From Podospora bellae-mahoneyi (lineage: Eukaryota; Ascomycota; Sordariomycetes; Sordariales; Podosporaceae): a DNA stretch of 64,000 nt. The translations under genes were made by a program, and so were the position numbers. The stretch is taken from contig NC_085885.1 of assembly GCF_035222275.1 (NCBI RefSeq), positions 2,294,001-2,358,000 of the forward strand. The letters run 5' to 3'. Each line of letters begins with the position of its first letter. Within the stretch, counting starts at the first letter, position 1. Below, one piece after another: positions 31,939 to 43,969 of the stretch. The notes beneath the pieces are model-generated. The model saw only the letters and a list, made by a program, of their open reading frames with translations, searched no databases and was not told the origin of the DNA.

Positions 31939-33381
31939 AATGACCACCGAATTTCAGGAACTGTGAGTTATCTCAGCCATCCAATCATTTGTTGCCGGTC
32001 ACGGAGCTAACAATGCAACCAGCACCGTGGAGACCCTCGGTCACGAGCCCATTGGATGGGACTATGACCACGGGAACGACCCCAATGCCCCACCCGACAT
32101 CGAAGCAGCGCTGGAGAAACTTCAGCCAGACCATGGTCATAACGACTACTCCCAGCTGGTTGCCATTCCTGTCTCTGAGGAAGAGATCGAAGCCGCTTCC
32201 AAGATTGACTATGTCAAGTGGAAACAGGAGCGCGCAGCGAAACCACACAAGGGTGAGTGTTGTCATGATTGATAAACAGACCCACAAACCTTTGGCTGAC
32301 TTTCTCTTCAGACGGCGGTTTCGAGTATGCCGAGCATAGCTACCTCGGTGATTCCCTAACCTTGGCTTGGAACGACGGGCAGTCCTACGTTGCCAAGAAC
32401 AAGCCCTTCACCCTCCCGAACGGACTCGAGGTGACATATGGTCAGATCAACGGACTGGCTGGAGACTTCTACGGCACTGTCAACCCCATCAGCGACGGCA
32501 GGGACTTGCAGGACCAGCGCCAGCGTTTCCTGCGAGCCTGGTACTGGCTTGCCGTGGACAGGACTCGCAACCCAGCCGAGGCGCAGAAGATTCTCACCAC
32601 ACTCTCGACTGAAGTCGACATGGTGCAGGCAGCACTCGACAAGGGCCAGGATCCGTCGACTGTCTATCCAACAATTCCGGATGTCAACGTTCAGCTACAG
32701 CTCTACACCATCGCTCGTCCTGACGAATGTCCCAGCTATCTTGGCCTGGCCAAGATCAACTGGGACCACTTCGGCGCCGACGCCCGCACTGCTTACAACG
32801 CCTGTCACTCCGTCGCCCTGCAAGTCGCCGCCAGTGGGAACCTCGAGCTGGCCTACGCCATGAACGCCTTCGGCGACCACTTCCTCCAGGACTCCTTCGC
32901 CGCCGGCCACATGCGCACCCCGAGACGCAAGCTCCACGACAGTGTTGGCGCTGCTGATCTATGCGCCAAGTACATGCACGATGAAGACAACGCGATCGGT
33001 CTCTCTGTCAAGAGTCCCATTGGCAGGGCCTGGCACACCTTTGGTGACAAGAAGCTGCTTGATAAGGAAGATATTGCCAACAAAAACGAGGCTTGGAACG
33101 CGGTGCGCGCATCCGCTGATGAGATTTACACTGCTTGGAAGACAAAGACCGTGCCCGAATATCCGAAGTATGCTGCCTGGAACTATGCCCCGATTCTGAG
33201 CGAGGTTTCCAGCATTGTTGCGCCTCTCTTCACGCCGGATGGTCAGCGACGGATCGATATAAGGAAGCGATGTCAGGCCAAGTATACCTACAACTACTGG
33301 TATTGGTCGACTGCGGCTGATTGCGCGCTGAGTGGGCTGTGGAAGTATCCGATTAAGCCTACGGCGGATTGCAAGATCTGA
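31939..33381 (+). CDS. zinc-dependent phospholipase C-like protein
   Basis: Three exons, join(31939..31961, 32023..32252, 32312..33381), 440 residues; phases CT|C and G|AC are correct at both junctions. The short first exon encodes MTTEFQEL. The central helix-rich part contains AYAMNAFGDHFLQDSFAAGH, with the spaced His and Asp residues expected for the trinuclear-zinc fold of bacterial PC-phospholipase C and P1 nuclease. Additional candidates are WDHFGADARTAYNACH and AEHSYLGDSLT. Fungal relatives are commonly annotated phosphatidylcholine-hydrolysing phospholipase C, although I cannot confirm the substrate. No signal peptide is visible at the predicted start, so a cytosolic location is suggested. 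The C-terminal ALSGLWKYPIKPTADCKI is cysteine-containing. Intron 2 overlaps an alternative ATG frame at 32269 that is a splicing artefact. Confidence 0.7.
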
Positions 33382-33817
33382 TCATTGTCACGTGCATGTG
33401 ATGAGAGGCCTGTGGTAGGGTGATACCACCAGGAAACGTCGTTGTTGAAACAGGTGCTTCCAAAGCAGTCAAGCCCCATATCACCAATTGCACGTGTTGG
33501 ATGGATCGGGCCATCATACTGTTTCCGCTTTGGTGCCTGGGTCTTGGACTTTGTGAGATGGAAGTATGTTCAGATGCAATTATTTCATATTACATCTTCA
33601 ACCCCCTTCTCCCTTCATGTGCAACGAAGATGAGGCTTTTCGGAATGTGCTGCAATGGTGGCCAGGTGGGGGTCTTCCCATGTGTGATGCAGATCCTAGC
33701 CAGGCTGTCATAACAAGCCAAACGGAGAAATACATGAAAGAGAGGCTGTCCGAATTCCATTGTGCTAGCTGCCTAGGTAATTAATGTCCTCATGTTGCGA
33801 AGGGTGGAGTCCCCCAG
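33382..33817. other. convergent 3' region
   Basis: 436 bases between converging genes. Frames here are short and lack protein-like composition. Confidence 0.4.
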
Positions 33818-35304
33818 CTATAGTTTTGCTAAATTCGGTTTCGAAAGTCTTGAGTTGCCTCCTAATGAGTTTGATCTTGGCCCAGTATCTCCCTTGGCTC
33901 TCCTGGCGTTTCTGACCTGTTCCCGTCGTTCAAGCTCCTCTGTTTCTTTCTGCTCCTCCGTCCTTTCTGGGACATGTTGCGTGCCCTTCTCATAATCAAT
34001 CTTGTGTCGTTGGATCCTGAACGCGCGGTACCCAGTGGAAGGGTAAAGACCTTCTTTGTTCACCGTTGGCTCTACAATTGGCACAGCCATGTCGAGAACC
34101 TTTTGTTTGAGGGCAGCCGATTTGAATGGTATGGGCAATTTCCTGCCGCCTTCATTCGACCGGGTCATGAGAAATGAAGCAATGGATCCGGTAACCAGCG
34201 GAGCAGCTGATATCGATATTAGCATTCTTCGCTGGACGGGCATATCATGATTGCGGCACCTACCAAATGAAGTCCCCTGGTCGAATTCCTTTCCTCCGCC
34301 TTGTACGTCTTTGAGCCTCGGAACCGGGACATCACATCCGGGAGCATAAACATCGATGCCTAGAAGAAGAAGACCTGTTAGACCGTGCCCGTTAAATATG
34401 AATCTGGAACAGCTTACCTGCGCCGTAATAGAAGTGGCGGCAGTTAAACCCCTTATCGTAACCCCCAACCATAAGAACACCTGGATGCATGGCAGGCAAT
34501 CCAAGGCCGTCGATCTTCCTCAGGCTCTCATTCAGAGCATCTCCTGCCTTCTTATTAGTCGCTTTCTTTATCTTCTCATTTCCCTTGCTCTCCTCGTTGG
34601 CCTCCTTCATTTGGGCAACCTGCAAACTGAGCGACTCCACATGTCCCAAATATCTGCTTCGCATTTCTGGTGTTATCTCGATCCCCTTTTCATTTCCCGC
34701 GGCAGCTACAATCAGAATCCCAGCCTCGAGCACCTTGTCGATCGTTTTGTAACAAGAAACAAGAGCTTTCACTTGCGACGAGGCAACAGCCCGAACTCCC
34801 ACGCCGAAGGAACAATTGATGAGTGCAGGCTGTCCCTGGTGGTACCTTTGGCGATGCTTCATGACGGCCTGTAGCGTCCGGTCCAATTCTTCCGCAGTGG
34901 TTCCCCGCCTCAATACGTAGATCTTTGCCTTGGGTGCTGTATTCTTGATGATACTCAGCACGATATTGCCGTGGAAATCGCTTGACGGCCTGTCGAGCCG
35001 AGATTCAGGCTCATGTAGCAAGTCGATCCCATCAAAACCGGGCTGACAGTCGGATTACATCGCATGTTAGCCAGTCTGTACCTAAGCAGTGCCAGTTTCA
35101 ATCGCATGTGTGTATTTGAATATTTACCTGTTGCTTGAGCAAGAATTCGTTCTCGAGGACATATATGACAACACCCTCACCATCGGCATTGTCGACTTTT
35201 TGACCTGCCGTGGTCTTGAGGGAAATCGATTGGTAGCCCCACCAATCTTGAAAGGGTTTGGCAGTCGGTTTGACGGCCAAGATGGTTGTCATCTTGCGAT
35301 CCAT
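33818..35304 (-). CDS. subtilisin-like (S8) protein with altered catalytic Asp
   Basis: Four exons, complement(join(33818..34206, 34264..34359, 34418..35042, 35128..35304)), 428 residues, all phases consistent. The His block is SSDFHGNIVLSIIKNTAPKA (HGN in place of the usual HGT). The oxyanion Asn lies in GILIVAAAGNEKG. The phrase YYGAGIDVYAPG is rebuilt across intron 34417-34360, and the Ser block GTSFAAPLVTGSIASFL across intron 34263-34207. The position of the catalytic Asp (normally V.VLDTG) reads GVVIYVLENEF, with Glu at residue 51. No signal peptide or propeptide is evident from ATG 35304, so the protein would be intracellular. An upstream in-frame extension to 35376 exists. It may be a weak protease or a pseudo-enzyme; intracellular subtilases of fungi are often linked to immune-type receptors, but no receptor is adjacent here. 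Confidence 0.75.
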
Positions 35305-35882
35305 TGTGCGATGAATAGATAATGACAGTGCAAATGATGGTTGATGGAAACTGCAAGAGAACTGTCGTGCACACAAAGCATTGAACGAAAGAGAGTCGAA
35401 TGATCCTTGTAGGCATCAAAGCATCGAGATGAGATAACTCATGCTCAAAAGGCTAGAGCCAGAGAGTCCCTGATCGATGAACCCCTCGTCACATACCGGT
35501 GTCTTCCAGCACAGCTGAAGTTGCAAAAGCGGGCATTCAGCTGACCACTAGCAATCTGCAGCGCGGAGAAACACCCAAAACAGAGGGCACAACAAATGTT
35601 CGCTTAACCATACCGGGAGTATTTTGTGTGATTGAGGAAAATCGATCACTAGCGCCAGCGCGTAGAGGAAAATATTGGCTGATTGACCAAAAATGGTACA
35701 TCACACAAAAAACATCAAAAAATAGTTTGCTTGCGTTCAGGGGTTCTAATTCGCAATTGGGAACGGCATTTGAAATGTTCCAGATAATCCAACGAGTACA
35801 TTGAACCTATTTGGTGCCGCCTCTTGCTAGGGTAGTGTAGACTGAAAGGCTCCAACGAGCCACACCTTTGAACCCTGCCCAC
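35305..35882. other. spacer
   Basis: Contains the presumed promoter of the subtilase gene. A 101-codon frame at 35,499-35,804 has a plausible amino-acid mix but no recognised motif and no supporting splice sites. Confidence 0.3.
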
Positions 35883-36165
35883 TCCCATGAAGACTCATTC
35901 CTCATCAGCTGGCAGCATTACCAAAAGATCAACAGCGAAGTAATATTCGACGAGCTCGGTGGTATGAACCGGCTCGACGCCATCTACTTCTCGGAGTAGC
36001 GCAATGCCACCGCGGAGCGCATGATCGAGGTGGCTGGACACCAGCAGTCAACCCTCGACAAGGATGGCAACTCGTCTGAAGCCCCCTCTAGACTCCCCAA
36101 GGCGCGTGCCACGTTGGCAAAGGAGATCGGCGATGGTGTGGCTACCTCGGAGCAGTTTATCCAAT
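35883..36165 (+). pseudogene. fragment of an unknown gene
   Basis: One frame reads SHEDSFLISWQHYQKINSE, then VIFDELGGMNRLDAIYFSE, a TAG at 35997-35999, and then RNATAERMIEVAGHQQSTLD and LPKARATLAKEIGDGVATSE. The two sides of the stop fit together as one protein. No start codon or complete exon set was found. I do not recognise the family. Confidence 0.35.
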
Positions 36166-38463
36166 GTAGGTCGGTTACCGGACCCACATTCCGGGGTTGT
36201 GGGGCCGGGATTGGACGACATCCGGAAATAGGGGGCGGCAGGAATAAGATCGATGCATCAAGTCAAATCAAGTGAAGTGTCACGACGCGTGCCATGGCCT
36301 GAAAATCAAATGTTACGAATCAGCATCACTTCCATGCTTAGGCCTTTGCTTTGCGTACCTCGCTGCCCTCACATGAAGTAAGCCTTCCAAAAGCCGATAT
36401 GAACACCTCTGAGGCTAATTTGCCCTGCCTTGGCCTTTTCTTTGATTTTGGTTGTGTTTGAGCATGGCGGAAACACTGTAGGTTGTTTGATGACCGAACC
36501 AGGCCGTATGCCAGGTATCAAATGACCCAGTTCCGAGTGGGCGCCACCTGGCAATTTCTGCCCGTGGGCTGAAAACCGTCTGATATTTCGGTATCCAACC
36601 TTTTACTGTCTACCAGGTAGTCACAACTCTATTCAGTTATAAACCGACCTGGATATCCCCCCAACAACTTCAGCCGCAGCGGTCTTTACCCTATTGGCAG
36701 ATGCTACCTGCTAAGGTTCTTCCAGCAAGCCAGATCAAGTGCTTAAATTCCAAGATGATGCATCATGGAAACACTGTACTATATATAATCTCAAATAACA
36801 ACAACACCCCTCACCAGCCTTGGTGTCCAAAACAACAGACCCCCAACTCCAATCAACAAAATCCTTGAACAAAACAAAAACGATTTCGAGATAAGGCAAC
36901 AACCCTCCAATTCAATAACACCCAACCCAACGCCTCCCACGATCAAAAAGCAAATAGCACAAATCCAATTGCAATGCCGGAAAGTTCCCGCCAACTGGTA
37001 AGCAGGGCAAACTTATGATCACCTGTTAACTTGGCCTCTCCTATGTCTGGCTCCTGTGCAAGCTAGAAATACAGTCATGTTAGGCATCTTCCTCGTTACT
37101 GTAGGTAGAATGAACCTACAAACCATCCTCTCTGTCTAACAGACGCTCCCAAACAGTAGAAGCAGACTCGGACCCAACTGCAAGAAACCGGTTCACGACT
37201 AGCGGAGCAGTGAATGTTTTATGTTTCTCCTGTGTCTCAAATTTGTGGTTCTGTGATGGGAAGGCATGTTAGCTTGCTGATAATGTTGGGCTGGGTATAT
37301 TGGTTCAGTTTCGAATACTGCTCGGGAAGCGACACAAGACGCAGTATGTGTAGTGGGAGCGTTATGTGTCCTCTCGCCAAGTTTTGAAGAAAAACATAGC
37401 TTCCGAGGAACGATCCAGGTTGGGGGAAATTGGGCGAAAAGGATGGGAAGAAAGAAAAAGTGTTAGGAGGGGGGGAAGTTCTGGGGAGGGTGGAAGGAGG
37501 GTTTGGAAGGTAGGACACTAGCGTAACAAAGGACGTCCTTAAAAGCTAGAACTTACAATATTGAGGTGAAGATGCCAGTGCTCTGAGATATCTGTTGACC
37601 GAGACGAGGTCAGACGTTGAGATGTGGGGCCGGTTGTTCCAACAGCCATGATAGGGAGACCAATCGGGAATATGGCAGCTGAGGGTGGCGCAAACTTTTG
37701 TGTCTGGGGAAGTTCCCGGGGAAATGCTTGTCAAGGCTTCAAGGAGGTCGACATTTGGAATTACAGTGGCGACAACCATCGTATATATAGACGTCTTTCA
37801 TTGCCCTGCCTGCCCTACTGTCAATGACTCCTACCTGCCCTCTGTTCTCCATATGCAACAGATGCCCATAAAGCCTCATGGTTCTTCACTTTGGACATGT
37901 TTAAAACCTATCATTGCCCTTGCTCAGGCTCTTGACAAGATATCAGAAACTTGGTTGCCGGTATGTTTGGTTTGGGGTGACACACGAGAGTTTCTGGAGC
38001 AGAGGTCGTTGAGTAAGCCACGCTGTTCACCGGTTTTGGCTGGGTGCTGAGGAAAGCGCCACGACTTTTGCCGGTTGTGGCGGGCCGTTGAAGAGAAAAG
38101 CCACAGAATTCGCCGGTCGTGGCTCGTGTTGCATATCAATGCCGCGTCGGGAGTAGGCGTCCTCCGATGGCAGGTTTGACTAACGGTACTTCCTGCCAGC
38201 GAGGGAGAAGAATACTCAATCTATTTTAGGCAGCCGTTCATACGCCCGGTTTCTGGGCTCGTAAATGGCAAGTAACGTCCATGATGCTGCATATGGAAAG
38301 CATGCGTCAGAAACATCAAAGCAGGCCTTCACAGTAGATCGATTTCGTGATAAAATCTGCAATGTCTGCCCCTCCCGTCTTCCCTTCCTTCTTCACGCTT
38401 CAAACCTCTGCCCCCGGCCACACTACCATCCTAACGTACTCATACCGTCCTAAATAAGAGAGT
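36166..38463. other. gene-poor spacer
   Basis: 2.3 kb without a supported gene. Short frames on both strands overlap each other. The only structured element is the palindrome array at 38,017-38,123, listed separately. Confidence 0.4.
38017..38123. repeat. three 24-bp imperfect palindromes at 41-42 bp spacing
   Basis: Units at 38017-38040, 38058-38081 and 38100-38123. Each begins GCCAC, ends TGGC and has CCGGT in its right half; units 2 and 3 approach the inverted pair GCCACGA / TCGTGGC. Start-to-start distances are 41 and 42 bases. The spacers also resemble each other weakly (GTTGAAGA-like), so this is a three-copy tandem repeat of about 41 bases with an internal dyad. It may be a binding-site array or a minisatellite. 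Confidence 0.65.
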
Positions 38464-40480
38464 TCAATGGAGGGACTGGTGGTGGTTAGTCAGTGAGTAT
38501 GAACCATGCCCAACCCTTTGCTTCTGGATCGCCTTACCTTTGCAAACTTGCTCCTCGCTCGAATCTCTGGACCTAGAACAACCAGAACCAGCGGTACCAC
38601 GCTTTCCAAGCGGCATGTGTCAGTCATTACGACCCCCATCTTTGGTCATGGGCTCACCTCATCAACAGTCCAAATCCACCCAAGAGGAGGGAAGCCTCCA
38701 TAAAACCGAGGTTAGTGAACACTTCATCTTCCTGTTAGTTTCACACACAAAGAATTGCGGCAAGAACTGTCTTACTTGGAGTCACGCCCAATGGTAGAGC
38801 CCCTGCCACAGCATTTCTGCAGAAGCTCTGGGCCGCCATGGCCGAACTGGCATATGTGGCATAGCTTGATGGTTTTTCTTTAGTGTTAGCATGCGGTCTG
38901 GCAAAGCCGATTGCGGCACGACTTACACATCAGCGAAATAGGTAAAGACGGCGAGGTAAATCGAATAAGACCCGAACGTGACGACAGTGACGGAAAGAAC
39001 TGCAAATATCCAGTGAATATCTGGCATCATGAGTGACCCGTACCTAGCGAGGAGGTCAGCGGGCATTGCGAGAGGCTGAAAGTTCAGCAGTTCTGCGTAC
39101 ATGAACATTCCGATGGACATTGCAACACTCAGAAGGCATGCTGTATACAATCTAGCTTCTGGGTTCCAGTCGCTGCACAAGCCAGAAGAATCTGGCCTTT
39201 TTCTGAACTGACGGAGAAGACTGAACCTGGGTTGTTCAGTGACATATTTGCGGTAGAGCCGTTCTTGGAAAGGGTAACAAAGATTTCCGAGACCCGCACC
39301 GACGACGGTTGCCAGCATTACAAGGCCAGCCTGTCGCGGTGTGAACGAATATGTCGTTTCAAATGTGAGAGGCACTGACACATAGAACCTATAATCCAGT
39401 CGTCAGCAGTGTCAGCCAGCTGCCTGGTATCATTACTGGCTTCTCACATGAAGAGCAGCGCCCAGCTGAAAGAGATCCACATACTGAACCAGAATACGAC
39501 TGGCTCAGTAAAGAGTAGGTCTGTCAAGTCTCCGATTAGGTTCCGAGATACTATTCCGGACAGAGCCAACTTACAAAACGGTCTGGTTAGACTGATTCGA
39601 ATCATTTGCTTCAGGGTGGCACGCTCTTCTTCCTCTTTCACCTTCCAAGTGATGCGAGGTGTCGACAGTTTTTCATTGCACGGGGCCAAGTCAGCCGAAT
39701 TGAGGATCTTTGCCCTTCTACTCAAGAGCAGTGGTCCGCGGCATTCCTGAAAGAAAAAGAAAATCAGGGCCATGAGAAGGGCGTTGGCAATCAGCTGGTG
39801 CCAGTAGATCCAGCGCCAACCCAAGGGTTCAACTACGAAGTTTGACGCCAGCTGACCTATTCCGCCTGAGAAGGATGCTGTTGCGAACAACGACATTGGC
39901 ATACCACGCTCGTGGGGCTGGTAAATGTCTGCGATAATGCCTCCAACCATGGTGCTGAATGTGCTGGCACCAACACCTTGAAAGAACCTGGTAATCAGGA
40001 GTCCCGAAAGATTGTTGACAAGAGGAATAAGCAGGGTACAAACTGACATCCCATCGACGTGCATTAGCGTCACAACCGTCACCCGGGGGATGGGTCCGTT
40101 AGGTACCTACGGATGTAGAGTCCATATGTACTCAAGAAGACAGGTTTCCGGCCAACAAATTCGCTGAAAGGAGCCAGAACCATTGGCGCTGCAGCAAAGG
40201 CTGTTTGAAACGTAGGCATGCCGACAAGGACTACAGTGCGAGATGACCCATATTCGGCGGCGATGGAGCTAACCCCAGAAACGTATGCGGAGATGGAATA
40301 TGCAGCCATGAATGTTGTGAGAATACTAAGGCCAGCTACAAAATGCTTTTCTTGGGCTGGCCATTTGGTGGGGTCTCTGATTTTCTGAACGGCTTTCTCA
40401 TGCTGATCTGAGAGAGGTGTGTCCCAAGTCAAGTACCTCAATGTGGTTTCCCGACTTGAGGTTTGGTTTGGCTGATACAT
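38464..40480 (-). CDS. MFS transporter (drug:H+ antiporter-like)
   Basis: Eight exons, complement(join(38464..38475, 38538..38601, 38658..38727, 38776..38864, 38927..39388, 39448..39520, 39575..40042, 40111..40480)), 535 residues; all seven junctions keep phase. Introns are 48-68 nt. The N-terminal block WPAQEKHFVAGLSILTTFMA and APFSEFVGRKPVFL (MFS loop 2-3 motif) is followed by LITRFFQGVGASTFSTMVGG and ADIYQPHERGMPMSLFATAS, then YFADVYATYASSAMAAQSFC and FCRNAVAGALPLGVTP, typical of fungal polyamine/multidrug exporters with 12 spans. The last two introns are supported only by signal quality; if the final one is not removed, the C-terminus would read KVRRSRSKGLGMVHTH. It is divergent from the zinc cluster regulator, an arrangement common for regulator and exporter pairs in metabolite clusters. 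Confidence 0.85.
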
Positions 40481-40978
40481 CTTATACTTTGGCGGGGTTG
40501 AACATGCTGCAGCAACGCTGTTGGCTTGGAGTAGGGCAGAATGGATGCCACCTCCGCATTTTTGAGGTAGCGGGGCCTTGTTCTTCTTGCTTTTAATCTT
40601 TGTATTCCGCACACAGAGCTCATTAAACATGTGGATACACAGGCATGCTGGCAAGGCTCTGGAGCATGTGCCACACCGGCCAAAGCAGTCGGAGGGCACA
40701 TCCCGCGATTGCTTATCTCGTAGTTGCACTGCAGTTGCCCGCTTCCAACTTGTGGCACACAAACCATCGCTGGAAAGGATTTCTTCATCGCACAAAATGA
40801 AGAGTGTCTGTCCGATTGGAATTAATAGGCCAAGGTTGCCGAAATATAAGACCGCCGACCACTTCTCGATGACAGACTTAGGGTATGTAATCCAAATGTT
40901 TCTCTTCTCCGGACAACCCCACCCTACGCGGGTTGTGACGAATCTCCAGACAGGGAATAAGACGATCCCATTCCACCG
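40481..40978. promoter_or_regulatory. divergent promoter, MFS / zinc cluster regulator
   Basis: 498 bases between divergent starts. A minus-strand frame continues from the transporter through this region to 41,089 but has no exon support. Regulator-bound CGG triplets could not be picked out with confidence. Confidence 0.4.
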
Positions 40979-43739
40979 ATGAACCACTGTTACGGGCCGC
41001 TTCCCATGCGTGATTTTTGGGGACCCAGCGATGCACCACAGATCCCCTTCGAGGGTGACCCGTTCCCTTACCTCCCATGTGATGTTCAAGATGAAGGGGT
41101 AGCTTTCGATTCAAATCATGCTTCTTACGAATATGATTTCCCGCCTATTCACGCCACAAGCGACGCCACGAATGTGCCAATTAGCGGATTGGCATTTCCT
41201 ATCAACATCGCTTCATCACCCTCACCGCTTCCCGAACATCCGGTTCCGAACCAAGGCTGGGTAGAATCACTCCGTTCCCACAACTTTCTATTACCTGCAG
41301 TAAATTATTCGGGTGCCGTCTCCAATCCATTTGCGATTTCCTTGGGCATGAATAACGCAAACACTTATATATCGGTCCCCGAACAGCGGCGTGAATCCGA
41401 GCCACGGTATCTGGTCCCAAATGAGACTCATACCCATGACAACTTCATCCCTTGTATGGGCCTCCAATTGGATATCCCAGGTAGTGGAACGGTCTTCCTT
41501 CCCGAAGAAGACCCCGATCGGTATGACCTCGAGGAAGTTTTCAGCATGTTCTACCAAGGGAACAGAAACCTTCAGAGAATGTCGCCGCAGCTCATTGAAG
41601 CGACCCTGGGCATCCCCTCAGACTCTAACGATTCCCAACACCTGATATGTTCCCAGAACAATGAGCGTCAGTCGGACCAGGACTCAGCCACTCTCGACGC
41701 CCTTTCCGCGCAGCCGCAGATACCATCAAGCCCTTCTACACTAGCACAGTCGCCAGATGCTTTATCGGAACCTGCTACAAGCCTCTCGGCACCTCAGAGA
41801 GACCGTGGCATCCCTTCCACTTCTAGACCCAGACTTCTGGTGGCTCCTCCGGGTTTCAGTCATTCGCATATCCTGGTCATTACCAGCAACCCTGAGTCAT
41901 TGCCGGCATCGCTGTGGGATGGAGCGCGGCTTGCCGAACTGGAGAAGGACATAAGGTTGAAGGCCTTGGATATCGAATCCCAAATACCAAGCAGTCAAGA
42001 TAGCAGTTCACGCGATTTCAATCAGAAACGACAGCGAGTCGATAACCAACCCCAGTCCAATGGCACGCAAAAAGTCTCGAAAGCCAGCGGCGTACCGACA
42101 ATAAGCTCCTATCCTGCTCTGTTTCCATGTCCTGCTTCTGTTCCAACTTCAGATCCTCTCCCAAGTGCCATGCCTCACAGCCGTGTTCCTAAGCGCAAAG
42201 CGAATGCCGAACGACAAGCCACTAGTCAAATCAAGAAGGAGAGCACTTGCTTACTATGCCGAGTAATGAAGGAAAAGGTCTGTACACATACCAGTACAAA
42301 CACTCCCGCCTCCATTTTTGCTCACACGTTTGCAGTGTAGCGATGGCACACCATGCCTACGATGCGTCAGAGTATTGCAGAATGAGAGATCGATACTACG
42401 TGTGCCATGTCAGCCAGCAACACTAGACGATATTGAGCTTTATAGGCGGCGTGAGTATTTGTGCACCTACGCTCTTGATCGATCGCTAATCCTCTAGGCA
42501 CTCAAATCGGTCTTTTCGTTTATTATTACGAGCAGAGCAGCGAATCGGATCTGCCACGGCGCAGCGCGAGTATCATCGATACCAATCCACTGGAATCACA
42601 ACTAAGTCAAAACTGCCCACTGACGGTCGCTGATACGTTCGCGGTTCATGAGTTTGGTACGTTCCAGCGATTTGCCCCAAATCTTCTGAACGATGCCAAT
42701 CGGGAAAGGGAACTTGCCACCCAAACATGCACCAACTTCAGAGGACTTGAGCAAGAGTAGTGTTCTCGCCCGATACTTGGAGTTGCACTTGGCATCCATC
42801 ATCGAGACGCTGGGCACAAACAACAACTTCATTGCTACTACTCTGAAGGTAGCTGAGAAGTATAGCAGGCCAACAGGGTCGAAGACACGTGTAAGCTATC
42901 CGCACCGAAGTATGTGCGGTTACGCAGAAGCTGACAGTAATTCCCCTTGTGTCCAAAGACAATGTTACGGCATGCTTTGTACATCTTTGCCGCAAGATTC
43001 CTACGCCGGACCTACTGGGTACAGGTTGATACAGTGACTGAGAACTACAGAGTAGCATGGATGGACGCGCCGTGGCGAGCGTTGCCTGTTTCAACACCAA
43101 GGTCACTTGCTGAAGCAGAGACTCTCAACGACATACTGAAAGATCACTTGCGCTTCCTGGAGAAGTCCGTCATCCACGCCTTCACCAAGAAGATTTATGC
43201 TAGGAAAAAGGAGGACTGGTTTGAGATCTTTCTAGTGACCTTCATCTTCCAAGTCATCCTCAGTGAGAATCTCGAGATGAGCTTTTACAGTCATTTCCCA
43301 GGGCTCGTAAGTATTCGACTTCTCGTTCAGCTTCTCTACTAACACCACTTGAGGATGACAACCTGCTAACCCAGATTAGGAGAAGCCCATCGAGTGCCCC
43401 TGGTCAACGTTTGGAGGGCTTCGAAGCTATTCCTCCAAGAGAATTGCTTCTTACTTTTCCGCAATCAATGGTCGTGATCCATTCTTGAAGCCCGGTGCTA
43501 GAGCATGGGAAGGCTTCGGGGACACCGAGCGCACGTACTTGGATCAGTGCGGGATTCTGTTGAAAGGTGTGCTCCTTTATAATCTTAACCAGGGCTGATC
43601 GGATTACTTACACTGCCTCGCAGAGGGCTATACAAAACGGGATGATTTGGGATTCCGCAGGTCGGCTTCAATGGGAGATGCTGATTCTCCGGGGAGTTGG
43701 TGGAAATGGGCCGTGGAAACGATTCTTGGGAACGGCTAG
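40979..43739 (+). CDS. zinc cluster transcription regulator, possibly truncated
   Basis: Seven exons, join(40979..42277, 42336..42450, 42498..42656, 42709..42890, 42959..43306, 43380..43566, 43624..43739), 801 residues, all in phase. The first 420 residues are Ser/Pro-rich and disordered-looking. A cysteine cluster at 424-458 has spacing C-x2-C-x6-C-x5-C-x2-C-x14-C (CLLCRVMKEKC then SDGTPCLRC), resembling Zn2Cys6 but with a long last gap, and it is rebuilt across intron 42278-42335. Helical regions follow (SSVLARYLELHLASIIETLG, LRFLEKSVIHAFTKKIYARK). The frame meets TAG at 43737-43739, but the same frame carries on to 43979 with WDEHAKSLIRRLLDGTGIVE and FFLGLAADINEINDY, which looks like the true C-terminal part. 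Either the last 80 residues were lost by a recent stop, or splicing avoids it. Confidence 0.75.
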
Positions 43740-43969
43740 CATCTTCATGTGGTGTCTAGTTCTATTCATATACCACCTGTCAAACACTGGGACGAGCATG
43801 CAAAGTCTCTTATTCGCCGTTTGCTAGATGGGACAGGGATAGTGGAGAAGGTGACGTTTCACTTCTTTTTGGGATTGGCCGCCGACATTAACGAGATTAA
43901 CGACTATCGCAGCAACCTCATTGCTGTGAGTATTATGACTGAATGGCAACGCAGTAGGATGATCGTTTT

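Noticed and set aside
32027-32272. Separate small ORF before the phospholipase C-like frame
   Set aside because: It is exon 2 of the same gene; GTGAGT at 32,253 and TTCAG at 32,311 join it in frame.
40079-41089. Long minus-strand frame upstream of the MFS gene
   Set aside because: Only its 3' part (from 40,480) matches transporter sequence; the rest overlaps the regulator's coding exon in antisense.
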